A stretch of DNA of 64,000 nt from Bacillota bacterium. GTDB taxonomy: Bacteria; Bacillota; Negativicutes; Sporomusales; Sporomusaceae. Made by a program: the position numbers and the translations under genes. The notes under the pieces are model-generated. The model made no database searches. It was not told the origin of the DNA and saw only the letters and a list, made by a program, of their open reading frames with translations. Shown one piece after another: positions 34,630 to 42,091 of the stretch. Positions within the stretch are counted from its first letter, which is position 1. Every line of letters starts with the position of its first letter. Where the stretch lies: positions 1 through 64,000 of the forward strand of contig JAEZVB010000137.1 of the NCBI GenBank assembly GCA_023443285.1, read 5' to 3'.

Positions 34630-35010
34630 TCATTCACTTTGATTATCATCTTCTAATAGATTTCGTACCCCTCTATGTCTGCGACAGCCACCACAATTAC
34701 ACGTATTTTCATGGCCGTCACACAGATGATAGTCTCCGCCTTCTATTCTCAGTACTTTTCCGTTCACTAACACTTCCGCCAGTTTTTTTCTCGCATCATT
34801 GTAAATACGTTGAACTGTAGTACGTGCGATCCTCATTTGTTCTGCGCACTCTTCTTGCGTAAACGCTTCTAAGTCAACCAAACGTATCGTTTCATACTCG
34901 TCAACACTCATAGCAACGAAGTGTTCCGGATTATTTGGCCCGTTAAGTGGTCCAAATCGGTTTCGTTCCGGCAAACAGCAAACTTTTCTGCATTTTCGAG
35001 GTCTTGGCAT
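34630..35010 (-). CDS. DUF134-family DNA-binding regulator
   Basis: The 126-residue protein opens MPRPRKCRKVCCLP and continues with LSVDEYETIRLxD-type sequence (MSVDEYETIRLVDLEAF) and a helix-turn-helix (TQEECAEQMRIARTTVQRIYNDARKKLAE), which is DUF134/UPF0251. The C-terminus carries a metal-binding-like cluster (CDGHENTCNCGGCRRHRG). These proteins are often next to NifX-like cofactor proteins, as here. A GAGGTGA site precedes the ATG. A strong promoter embedded in a 16-base inverted repeat lies just upstream, suggesting autoregulation. Confidence 0.87.
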   Translation of the reverse strand: MPRPRKCRKVCCLPERNRFGPLNGPNNPEHFVAMSVDEYETIRLVDLEAFTQEECAEQMRIARTTVQRIYNDARKKLAEVLVNGKVLRIEGGDYHLCDGHENTCNCGGCRRHRGVRNLLEDDNQSE

Positions 35011-35096
35011 AATTCATTCACCTCAATTTTCTGTGTTAGAACTACGAAACAGTCAAGTTGCTTAGTAATTATTTCTTTATTTGTTGTTCTTATTAC

Positions 35097-35160
35097 GCAT
35101 TATTGACATATGACATTTATTCTTTTATTATATCTCCTTTTGGACATATGTCAATAATGC
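35097..35160 (-). promoter_or_regulatory. Consensus promoter flanked by a perfect 16-base inverted repeat
   Basis: GCATTATTGACATATG (35097-35112) is the exact reverse complement of CATATGTCAATAATGC (35145-35160). Minus strand: -35 TTGACA (35154-35149), 16-base spacer, -10 TATAAT (35132-35127). One arm covers the -35 and the other lies just beyond the start site, a layout suited to cooperative repression. The transcript would enter the DUF134 and Mrp-NifX genes. Confidence 0.8.
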
Positions 35161-35194
35161 AAAAAAAAGAGAATCCGAAGATGCAGCATGAATG

Positions 35195-36289
35195 TTAATT
35201 ATGCACTTTTTCTCCAACGTATTGTCTTCGCTTAATGCAGTCAACAAATGCCTCAATCCTGGTAAGAATGCCAACATCGCTAGCATGTTCATCTATACTC
35301 AAGGATAGCACAGGCAAGTTAAAGTCTGCTGCAATATTTTTAAGTGCATATTGAGCTACCACCTCAGGCATGCAGCCAAAGGGGTATATATGTATAACCC
35401 CAGCATAGCCTTTTTGGGCACACCCCAATGTTGTGCCGACAGATTTTAGGCCGTCTCCACCCACATGATGGTTGAGATAAGGTTTTGCCTGCTTTTGATA
35501 AGCTTTCTCTTCATTATATAGTCCTAGTCCACTTAGTAAAGTATTAGTATAAACCCAGTCCCCGGTATAAATGAATTTTTTGACTTCAACGCCTTGTTTC
35601 ACTAATACATCTTCAATGTAATGATTCACATAAGGTTCTAGCAACAGATATAATTCCCCGACTAAGGCAACCTTGGGGGGCTCCAGACCTGTATCAACTC
35701 CAAAGGACTGCAGTATATCTAGAATCTTATCCCTTTTGCAATGAATATCGGAGAATGTCCGGCAGTTGGCAAATTCTCCGATAGAATTATTAGCTATATC
35801 AATAATGATGTCCGGCGCATGAGACCTCGAGCCATACCTACTTTTAGCCTCGTTTATGGCATCAAGAGCCTGCAGCGACTTCACAGCCACAGCAAGCTGT
35901 TTCAAAATAGCCGTATGTCCTGCATTAGGAACCGTTTTGCGTAGGAACTGGTATATCGATCTAAATAAGTTATTGGTATCGATCGCATAGAATTGGATAT
36001 TCTTTCGCTTTGATAACTGAATCTTTTGTATAGCATTGTAGAAGCCTAAACGACACTTTCCCGCGCCACACACACTAACGAAGGTATCTGCGCCGCGATC
36101 CATACTCTCCAAAAAATTCCCCATTGTAATTTTGTAAGGTAGGCAAACACCCTCCGGTGAATACATGGAGCCAAGTTCAACCGTATTCTTCGTAATCGGC
36201 GGCGTTTTTACAACTTCTATACCAAGACTTGTCAGCATGTTAGTAACTGGAATACTAAGATATCCCATGTGGGGAAAGGATACTTTCAA
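35195..36289 (-). CDS. Acyl-CoA dehydratase activase-related protein (2-hydroxyglutaryl-CoA dehydratase-like)
   Basis: The 364-residue protein (MKVSFPHMGYLSIPVTNML, GVCLPYKITMGNFLE, VCGAGKCRLGFY, LGCAQKGYAG, YPFGCMPEVVAQY) has the conserved cysteines of the HgdB/DUF2229-like proteins that accompany ATP-dependent activators of 2-hydroxyacyl-CoA dehydratases. Here the ASKHA ATPase part is missing. It overlaps the partner gene upstream by four bases (ATGA), so the two are co-translated. Probably a Fe-S protein in electron activation or corrinoid reduction; the real substrate is unknown. Confidence 0.8.
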   Translation of the reverse strand: MKVSFPHMGYLSIPVTNMLTSLGIEVVKTPPITKNTVELGSMYSPEGVCLPYKITMGNFLESMDRGADTFVSVCGAGKCRLGFYNAIQKIQLSKRKNIQFYAIDTNNLFRSIYQFLRKTVPNAGHTAILKQLAVAVKSLQALDAINEAKSRYGSRSHAPDIIIDIANNSIGEFANCRTFSDIHCKRDKILDILQSFGVDTGLEPPKVALVGELYLLLEPYVNHYIEDVLVKQGVEVKKFIYTGDWVYTNTLLSGLGLYNEEKAYQKQAKPYLNHHVGGDGLKSVGTTLGCAQKGYAGVIHIYPFGCMPEVVAQYALKNIAADFNLPVLSLSIDEHASDVGILTRIEAFVDCIKRRQYVGEKVHN

Positions 36290-37197
36290 GAATTACGCCT
36301 CCTTTCGACCATATCCCAAAATGCTTCCACCCGGGTAAGGAGTCCAGCTTTTCCAGTGTGTTCATCTATATTGAGGATCATATAGGCTTTGTCACTTGGC
36401 TGAAGAACATGATGCTCCAGATATTCATTTACCATTGAATCGGGACCACAGCCAAAACTAGACACAAGAATGATTCCGGCGATATCGTCTTGACGGCAAA
36501 AATATTTTGTTGCTCCTGCAAGCTTGGCTGACAGTTGCCAATAGATATCACTTCGAAATTCTTTGGCTTCTTCATACAGTTGTTTATTTGTTATATTCTT
36601 AGGTGTAACAATCGTTACCCCCTCAGCTAGGAAAAAACTCAGGATATCCCGACTGAAGAAAGAGTCTTCCAGGATGTAGCTATGACCGATGACGGCAACT
36701 TTCAAAGATTGACGACTCATGGTTTGCTGAGAGCGATTCCTCCACTCGGCTAACGCGTGGTAGTAAGCTTTTTGTCCCGACAGGGAGGATAATCCGAGGG
36801 ACTTGCAAACATAATGGACAGCTTGCATTGCTGCGGCTGTTGAGCATTCCTCGATATTCGGATTAATTAACCGTTTCGGCGATAGACGGAACGTGTTCTG
36901 TACGATATCTGGTAGCCCAGCAAATTTGGGGCAAAGATAATAATTAGGATAATACTGAACAATGCGCGGCACAAAAATGTGACTGCAGGTAGTTAGTAAA
37001 GAGTCAACATGACCGAGAAATACTTTCAGTGGTAAACAGGACTCATCAATTGCGAGAGTTGTTCCTCGGTCTAATATTGATTTTGTCGTGTCTCCTGATT
37101 CAACAACAGGAACATCCATGTTTTGAAAAAAATCTCGCCAAAGCTGGCCAAATTCATAGTGCAATAGCGCTTGCGGCATCCCAACATTAAAGTTCAT
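36286..37197 (-). CDS. DUF2229-type acyl-CoA dehydratase activase-related protein
   Basis: The sequence MNFNVGMPQALLHYEFGQLWRDFF, IDESCLPLKVFLGHV, YYLCPKFAGLPD, SSFGCGPDSMVNEYLE and LNIDEHTGKAGLLTRVEAF is typical of DUF2229. The ATG at 37197 is used because AAGGTGA precedes it; a TTG further upstream (37221) lies at the edge of a terminator stem. It forms a two-gene unit with the 364-residue relative. The closing pattern (IDEHTGKAGLLTRVEAF here; IDEHASDVGILTRIEAF there) is shared, so the two are distant paralogues. Confidence 0.8.
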   Translation of the reverse strand: MNFNVGMPQALLHYEFGQLWRDFFQNMDVPVVESGDTTKSILDRGTTLAIDESCLPLKVFLGHVDSLLTTCSHIFVPRIVQYYPNYYLCPKFAGLPDIVQNTFRLSPKRLINPNIEECSTAAAMQAVHYVCKSLGLSSLSGQKAYYHALAEWRNRSQQTMSRQSLKVAVIGHSYILEDSFFSRDILSFFLAEGVTIVTPKNITNKQLYEEAKEFRSDIYWQLSAKLAGATKYFCRQDDIAGIILVSSFGCGPDSMVNEYLEHHVLQPSDKAYMILNIDEHTGKAGLLTRVEAFWDMVERRRNS

Positions 37198-37224
37198 CTC
37201 GCTCACCTTATTATTCTTCAATGT

Positions 37225-37253
37225 AAAAGGAGGTAAGCTTACTACCTCCTTTT
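37225..37253. terminator. Palindromic terminator
   Basis: AAAAGGAGGTA (37225-37235) pairs with TACCTCCTTTT (37243-37253), followed by T. Read rightward it resembles a terminator. Because its left arm contains AGGAGG it could be mistaken for a ribosome binding site, but no gene follows on the plus strand. A second hairpin (GGAAGTAAAAGGC with GCCTTTTACCTTCC) lies at 37364-37404. Confidence 0.6.
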
Positions 37254-37438
37254 TCTATACGGCTATTAATTTTGCTGATTTTATATCTGGTTCTTCGCTG
37301 TCAGGCCGAAACTTTAAGTAGTGAACAATAATATTATCATTCAATTACCAGTTTTTTATAAATGGAAGTAAAAGGCAATCCGCAATGGTAGCCTTTTACC
37401 TTCCGGCAACATAGGTCATCTTCCTTCACACTATTTTT

Positions 37439-37693
37439 TTATAGACTATGGAAAAATGCTTTTAATTCTTGTTTGATATCAGCAGGCAAAAATTTATCCG
37501 GAATGCCAAGGATTGCGCCCTGTATCCCGTACAGCATGTGCAAGCAGGCGCCAGGGTCGCGCTGGAGACGGATGCGTCGAAACGCTTCCTCCACCCCAAT
37601 TTCCTGAAGCTGCTCAAGCGTTTCAATGCCGACAGCCAGCAGATTTTCTTCCAGTACTTTGCCCACATTTGGCAGTTTTGACAATTCGCTCAT
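37439..37693 (-). CDS. TfoX C-terminal domain-like helix-hairpin-helix protein
   Basis: The 84-residue protein contains LSKLPNVGKVLEENLLAVGI, a helix-hairpin-helix motif, followed by ETLEQLQEIGVEEAFRRI and CLHMLYGIQGAI, the pattern of the TfoX/Sxy C-terminal domain found alone in many bacteria. The ATG at 37693 is preceded by GAGGGAT. A DNA- or protein-binding role is likely, but no function is established for the stand-alone form. Confidence 0.8.
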   Translation of the reverse strand: MSELSKLPNVGKVLEENLLAVGIETLEQLQEIGVEEAFRRIRLQRDPGACLHMLYGIQGAILGIPDKFLPADIKQELKAFFHSL

Positions 37694-37729
37694 AATATAT
37701 CCCTCTTTTGTATAATACAAATGTCTCCC

Positions 37730-40372
37730 TCAGAAAGTGGACATCAAATTTTCAAGGTTTTTCATAATATCATCATCAGTAAAGCAGTATTTCAGGTCGG
37801 TGAAATTACCCCTAAGTTTTGCAACTTCATCCTTGATGTTTTTATTTTTTAGTACGATGTCTGCTATATATTCTGCCGTCTGTTCAAACTCTTTGTATCC
37901 GAAGCCAAATCTCGTCATTTCAGCAACGCCAAGCCTGATGGCGCCAGAAGCCGAGAAACCTTCTTCTTCGGGCGTAGCCTGATAGTTGACGATGATATTG
38001 CTCTCTTCAAGCCTGTTTGCTATTTCCGGCCCTGTGCCATATCCCACCCGCACAATTACCTGATGAGTCTCCGTGTAAGATATTAAAGGATCGCCGGCAA
38101 CATCCAGTCCGGCATTCTTAAGACATTTTGCGAAATACTTGGCGTTTTGGATTATATTCTTCTGGTACTCATCTTTGAAACTGTTCATTTCATAAGTTGC
38201 CATCAACAGCCCAAGCATAGTACCCAAGTGGTGATTGCTTACGCTTCCTGGGAAAGCCCTTGTTTCGATGGTTTCCCATAATCCGAATTTATAATCATCC
38301 TTGTCGTAATTGCCTGCAATGATTCCTCTTTGGGTGCCAAAGAAGGTCTTGTGAGTTGAACCTGTGACAATTTCAGCACCTTCAGCAAATGGATTCTGGA
38401 AGTAATCCCCTACCAGGCCAAGTACGTGAGCCATATCATACATGATAATCGCATTGATTTTCTGTTCATCGATAAACTGCCGGATTTCTCTCACGGGTTC
38501 TTTATGCAGTACCATGCTCTTACCGAAAATGATAAGCTCCGGTTTATATTTCTCTATGATTTTTTTCGTTTCCTCAACATCGATTTTGAAACTGTTATCT
38601 TTTTCTACCGGGAAATTAACAACTGCGCTTTTTTCGGTGACAGGATTTATGGCTATGTAATCATGCAAAGCGCCCATAGGCTGGGCACTCAGGTGTCCCC
38701 CTCTGATAATGTGATTGTTTAATACATAACCCAAACGCGAAGGATCCTTTTTTCTATTTACCCTGTTTTTGAAATCCATAATCGCACTAAAAACGGCCGT
38801 GTTTGCCATCTGACCACTGACAACTCTTGTCTCTACCTCAGAACAATTGAGGTATTTTTTCAGTTCTTCTATCAATAAATATTCGATCTCATTAATGAAT
38901 CCGGTACCTTGATAGTAAAAAACATCGTGGTCATAGAACGATTTCATTTTCTTGTGCTCCGCATACCGGAAAGAAGGATCCATCATCGACAACAGTCTGA
39001 CAGCGGAAGAAGGAGTCTGTTCAGAAGGGATAAGGTTAATGGTTTCTTTCTGTCTCCATAAGGTGTTCCGACAACTTTTTTCGATAAGCTGCAAAGCTTT
39101 TGTCTTATAATCTGCCGAACTGTCGAATTTACATTCTATTAGAACCCCATGAATAATTGGTCTGGCAAACGGAGGAGCATCGCTTTTCAGATGATATGGA
39201 GTAATAACAGCCTTTACCTTGTTTCCTCTGATTTCTACCTCCACATTGTCATTTAGCTCTACATCGCCATTAAGCAGAGCCAGACCGATTGCCCTTGTTG
39301 CTCTTTCATCAGTAATTTTGCTTTCAAGACCATATCCTTCGCTCTTTAAATAAGGCACCATGGTTGCACTTGTTATGTAACCGATTTCCTTATCACCTTT
39401 GAAAACCTTGCAGCCTGCCCTGGCAACCCCTTTATCAATCAAGGTGATTGGTTTTATTATCCTGGTCAACTCCGACAAGCCAGCAAAATCTCTTTCTATT
39501 ATCTTTTTATAATCTTTATATTGTTTTGCCAAAACTTCTCTACCAATATAGTCGCCTTTGGCCTCAGCAAAGCTTACGGCGAACTTCGCCAAAGGACATG
39601 CGAAAATTGGGATTTCCCTACCGTCATGATCTAAGCCCAATTCATGTCCATAAAGAGGTAGTCCGGCTTCAAGTCTCAATGTATCTCTGGCGCCAAGGCC
39701 AATAGCCATAGCCCCATATTCAAGCAGCCTTTCCCAAATTACGGCTGCCTCAGAAGCTTTAGTAAACAATTCAAATCCCAAGGGCTCTCCGGTATAACCC
39801 GTCCTGGCAACCAGCACTTCTTTGCCGTCAAACGTTACAATATCCAGTGCATTCTTTACCGGCTCCGTAAGATAATCGCTGCCGGTAAGTTTACTAAGGA
39901 TCTTCTTCGAGTCCGGTCCCTGCAGCGAAATCATAGCAATTTCGCTGGACTTATTGGTAATTTTTGCATCAAACCTCGTTATTTCTCGCTCTAAATGTTC
40001 CCAATCCTTCTCGGCGTTAGCAGCATTTACAACAAGCAAATACTCATCTTCATAAAAGCGGTAAAGATAAGCATCATCAACCGCTCCGCCATTTTCGTTC
40101 GGAATCATGGTATATTGCGCCTGCTTAAGGTCAAGGGCAAATACATTATTTGATAAAACATATTGTAGAAATTCCGCAGCTTCGCTACCGGATATAACGA
40201 ATCTTCCCATGTGCGAAACATCAAATATGCCGGCCCTTTTCCTAGTATAAATATGTTCCTCGATGATTCCTGGTTTATAATTGATCGGCATTTCCCACCC
40301 GCCGAAATCCACCATCTTTGCGCCTGATTTTACGTGATTGTCATAAAGTATTGTTCTTTTTAACGCTGTCAT
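37730..40372 (-). CDS. Fusion of GcvT-type aminomethyltransferase and serine hydroxymethyltransferase-like PLP enzyme
   Basis: Residues about 1-410 are a GcvT-type folate-dependent methyltransferase (DNHVKSGAKMVDFGGWEMPI, FDVSHMGRF, SLQGPDSKKIL, ARTGYTGEPLGFE, GLGARDTLRLEAGLPLYGHEL). Residues about 430-880 form a divergent SHMT-type PLP enzyme (ETINLIPSEQTPS, RVVSGQMANTAVF, MYDMAHVLGLVGDYF and the PLP lysine in GSTHKTFFGTQRG). Both handle one-carbon units on tetrahydrofolate, so the fusion may pass methylene-THF between a glycine or N-methyl-amine demethylation step and a hydroxymethyl acceptor. No gcvP or gcvH is adjacent. The frame is continuous, with no stop between the halves. Confidence 0.9.
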   Translation of the reverse strand: MTALKRTILYDNHVKSGAKMVDFGGWEMPINYKPGIIEEHIYTRKRAGIFDVSHMGRFVISGSEAAEFLQYVLSNNVFALDLKQAQYTMIPNENGGAVDDAYLYRFYEDEYLLVVNAANAEKDWEHLEREITRFDAKITNKSSEIAMISLQGPDSKKILSKLTGSDYLTEPVKNALDIVTFDGKEVLVARTGYTGEPLGFELFTKASEAAVIWERLLEYGAMAIGLGARDTLRLEAGLPLYGHELGLDHDGREIPIFACPLAKFAVSFAEAKGDYIGREVLAKQYKDYKKIIERDFAGLSELTRIIKPITLIDKGVARAGCKVFKGDKEIGYITSATMVPYLKSEGYGLESKITDERATRAIGLALLNGDVELNDNVEVEIRGNKVKAVITPYHLKSDAPPFARPIIHGVLIECKFDSSADYKTKALQLIEKSCRNTLWRQKETINLIPSEQTPSSAVRLLSMMDPSFRYAEHKKMKSFYDHDVFYYQGTGFINEIEYLLIEELKKYLNCSEVETRVVSGQMANTAVFSAIMDFKNRVNRKKDPSRLGYVLNNHIIRGGHLSAQPMGALHDYIAINPVTEKSAVVNFPVEKDNSFKIDVEETKKIIEKYKPELIIFGKSMVLHKEPVREIRQFIDEQKINAIIMYDMAHVLGLVGDYFQNPFAEGAEIVTGSTHKTFFGTQRGIIAGNYDKDDYKFGLWETIETRAFPGSVSNHHLGTMLGLLMATYEMNSFKDEYQKNIIQNAKYFAKCLKNAGLDVAGDPLISYTETHQVIVRVGYGTGPEIANRLEESNIIVNYQATPEEEGFSASGAIRLGVAEMTRFGFGYKEFEQTAEYIADIVLKNKNIKDEVAKLRGNFTDLKYCFTDDDIMKNLENLMSTF

Positions 40373-40679
40373 ATTATCATACCTCCATAATTTTCCTCAA
40401 GAAAACTGGCGATAAACTCCGCGTTTTTTTATGCCCAAGCCCGATAAATCTGGTAAATATTGGTGTGTCTTCATGATGTAAATATTCTCCTTTTATAAAC
40501 AAAATCCTCTTTGTCACGATATTCTAAACAAAAAAATCGATTGAATATTCTTCCTTATCCTTAAATGAATTCCTATTTTTTGTTGTATAAAATCATTCTT
40601 TTAATCTATTACCGAACTTATATTGTCCCCCTAGCATATTATGTAGTATACACTCATAAAAAGGAGGCTAGCGTCTTTC
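40373..40679. other. Divergent intergenic region without a firm gene
   Basis: Upstream of the fusion enzyme, minus-strand short frames can be read. One is 25 codons (MKTHQYLPDLSGLGIKKRG...). Another, in a different frame, contains GEYLHHEDTPIFTRFIGLGH and ends 11 bases before the fusion enzyme's ATG. Neither is recognised, and the second may be the tail of a lost gene. No glycine riboswitch signature was found, although the downstream enzyme would make one plausible. Confidence 0.35.
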
Positions 40680-40910
40680 ATGAAATGCCAGTATGAACTA
40701 CCCGAAATGATTACGCCGGTTGAACCATCTTGGCTTAAAAGATTAACGTCAGTTATTGGAATGGACGTAGTCGTTGAAACAACCCGCAATTCTTTGCACG
40801 GGAGATTACTGGAAGTAGAACATGATCACATATCTTTACAAATCGGACATAGTGTCACTTTTGTTCGCTGTCAACAAATAATTAGCCTCATGCCAATCCG
40901 CTGGGGTTAG
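40680..40910 (+). CDS. Small Sm-like/DUF2642-type protein
   Basis: The 76-residue protein has SWLKRLTSVIGMDVVVETTRNSLHGRLLEVEHDHISLQIG and VTFVRCQQIISLMPI, an Sm-like beta-barrel pattern similar to DUF2642 proteins of spore-forming Firmicutes. AAAGGAGG lies upstream, at a rather long distance. A terminator (41002-41018) follows, so it is monocistronic. Function unknown; a spore-surface role is possible from the family's distribution. Confidence 0.65.
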   Translation: MKCQYELPEMITPVEPSWLKRLTSVIGMDVVVETTRNSLHGRLLEVEHDHISLQIGHSVTFVRCQQIISLMPIRWG

Positions 40911-41001
40911 AAAATAGGCAACTATTTCGCCACATTTTAAAATGGACACTTTCTTATATAGCCAAAATTATTTCGAAATTTTCAGCGTTACGCTCTTTAA
41001 A

Positions 41002-41028
41002 CCTGCCTTATCGGCAGGCTTTTATTTT
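41002..41028 (+). terminator. Terminator between the small Sm-like gene and the hydrogenase
   Basis: CCTGCC (41002-41007) pairs with GGCAGG (41013-41018), followed by CTTTTATTTTAT. Confidence 0.8.
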
Positions 41029-41098
41029 ATATATTAGTGTTTAGTAATCACTATAAATCTCTTTGCATATCATGTTAAAAACTGAATTGAGGCGTAAT

Positions 41099-42091
41099 AT
41101 GGACAAAGATGAGTTTCTTCAACTATGTCGGGATAACCTGACAACAGCTAATCATGAGTTATCAGCAAAAATCTTACGTGCCACTCACAAGCATATATTA
41201 CAACAAAGTAAAAACAAACTACCGGTAATATGGCTTGAAACTAATGATAGCGGAGACAACAATATTGCCTTCATGAATACTACCTATCCTTATTTACAAC
41301 AAGTATTTACCGATATGATTAACCTCTTATACAGTAATACCTTTATGGCCGCCCAGGGAGCGGACGCTCTTAATCTGTTGTTTAGCTCAGCTAAAAAATA
41401 CAAGGGCAGCTTTACACTGGTAGTAGAAGGCGCTATTCCAACTAAAGATAATGGTATTTACAACGTAGTGGCCAGGACAAAAAGAAGAGTGATTACGGCT
41501 TTGGAAACAGTTACAACTCTAGGAGATATGGCTGGCTACGTTATAGCTCTCGGAACTTGTGCAAGCTTCGGCGGTGCCTCGTCCGCCGCCCCTAACCTGA
41601 CTGGGTCTGTAGGGGTAAATAAAGTATTAACCCGCGAAGTTATAAATGTTAGCGGCTGCCCTGTTAACCCCGATTGGTTTGTGGGTACGCTGGCTCATTT
41701 ACTTATGTATGGCATGCCGGAACTTGACCCCCTGGGACGCCCTTCTTTATTTTACGGTAATACGATTCACCAGCATTGCCAACGTCGTTCCTATTTTGAC
41801 AAAAAAGATTTTGCTGAAAAACTAGGCGATATAGAGTGTATGTTTTCTTTAGGCTGCGTTGGACCAAGAACCGGCGCAGATTGCCCCTATAGACAATGGA
41901 TCAATCATGTAAGTTGGCCTGTTAAGGTAAATACACCTTGTATCGGCTGTACCAATCAGGATTTCCCAGACGGCTCCACTCCTTTTTTTGTACCGCTGCC
42001 ACAAAAAAATAAAAGTGTCCAAGCAAATGAGCTAAAATCGGATTCAACAATGAAAGGAGAACCCAATGAATCCAAAAAAAATCCTGTTTAG
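41099..42091 (+). CDS. [NiFe] hydrogenase small subunit with altered proximal cluster site
   Basis: The protein shows the small-subunit hallmarks GTCASFGGASSA, VSGCPVNPDW, the distal-cluster ligands HQHC, GDIECMFSLGC and the medial-cluster segment GADCPYRQW...PCIGC. However, the N-terminal motif normally read as WLxxxxCxGC is here WLETNDSGDN: both proximal-cluster cysteines are replaced (Ser and Asn) with spacing unchanged. No Tat signal is present, so it is cytoplasmic. The ATG at 41099, preceded by AGG, is preferred over the TTG at 41063. It overlaps the large-subunit gene by 26 bases. A sensor or specialised enzyme is more likely than a standard uptake hydrogenase. Confidence 0.88.
   Translation: MDKDEFLQLCRDNLTTANHELSAKILRATHKHILQQSKNKLPVIWLETNDSGDNNIAFMNTTYPYLQQVFTDMINLLYSNTFMAAQGADALNLLFSSAKKYKGSFTLVVEGAIPTKDNGIYNVVARTKRRVITALETVTTLGDMAGYVIALGTCASFGGASSAAPNLTGSVGVNKVLTREVINVSGCPVNPDWFVGTLAHLLMYGMPELDPLGRPSLFYGNTIHQHCQRRSYFDKKDFAEKLGDIECMFSLGCVGPRTGADCPYRQWINHVSWPVKVNTPCIGCTNQDFPDGSTPFFVPLPQKNKSVQANELKSDSTMKGEPNESKKNPV

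Noticed and set aside
34419..34649. A 76-codon minus-strand frame between DUF134 and Mrp-NifX
   Set aside because: It overlaps the start of the Mrp-NifX gene in another frame and has no family similarity.
37225..37253. AAAAGGAGG as a ribosome binding site for a plus-strand gene
   Set aside because: It is one arm of a palindromic terminator and no open frame follows.
40373..40679. Glycine riboswitch before the GcvT-SHMT fusion
   Set aside because: No tandem GGAGAG...GAACCG-type aptamer sequence was seen on the minus strand.
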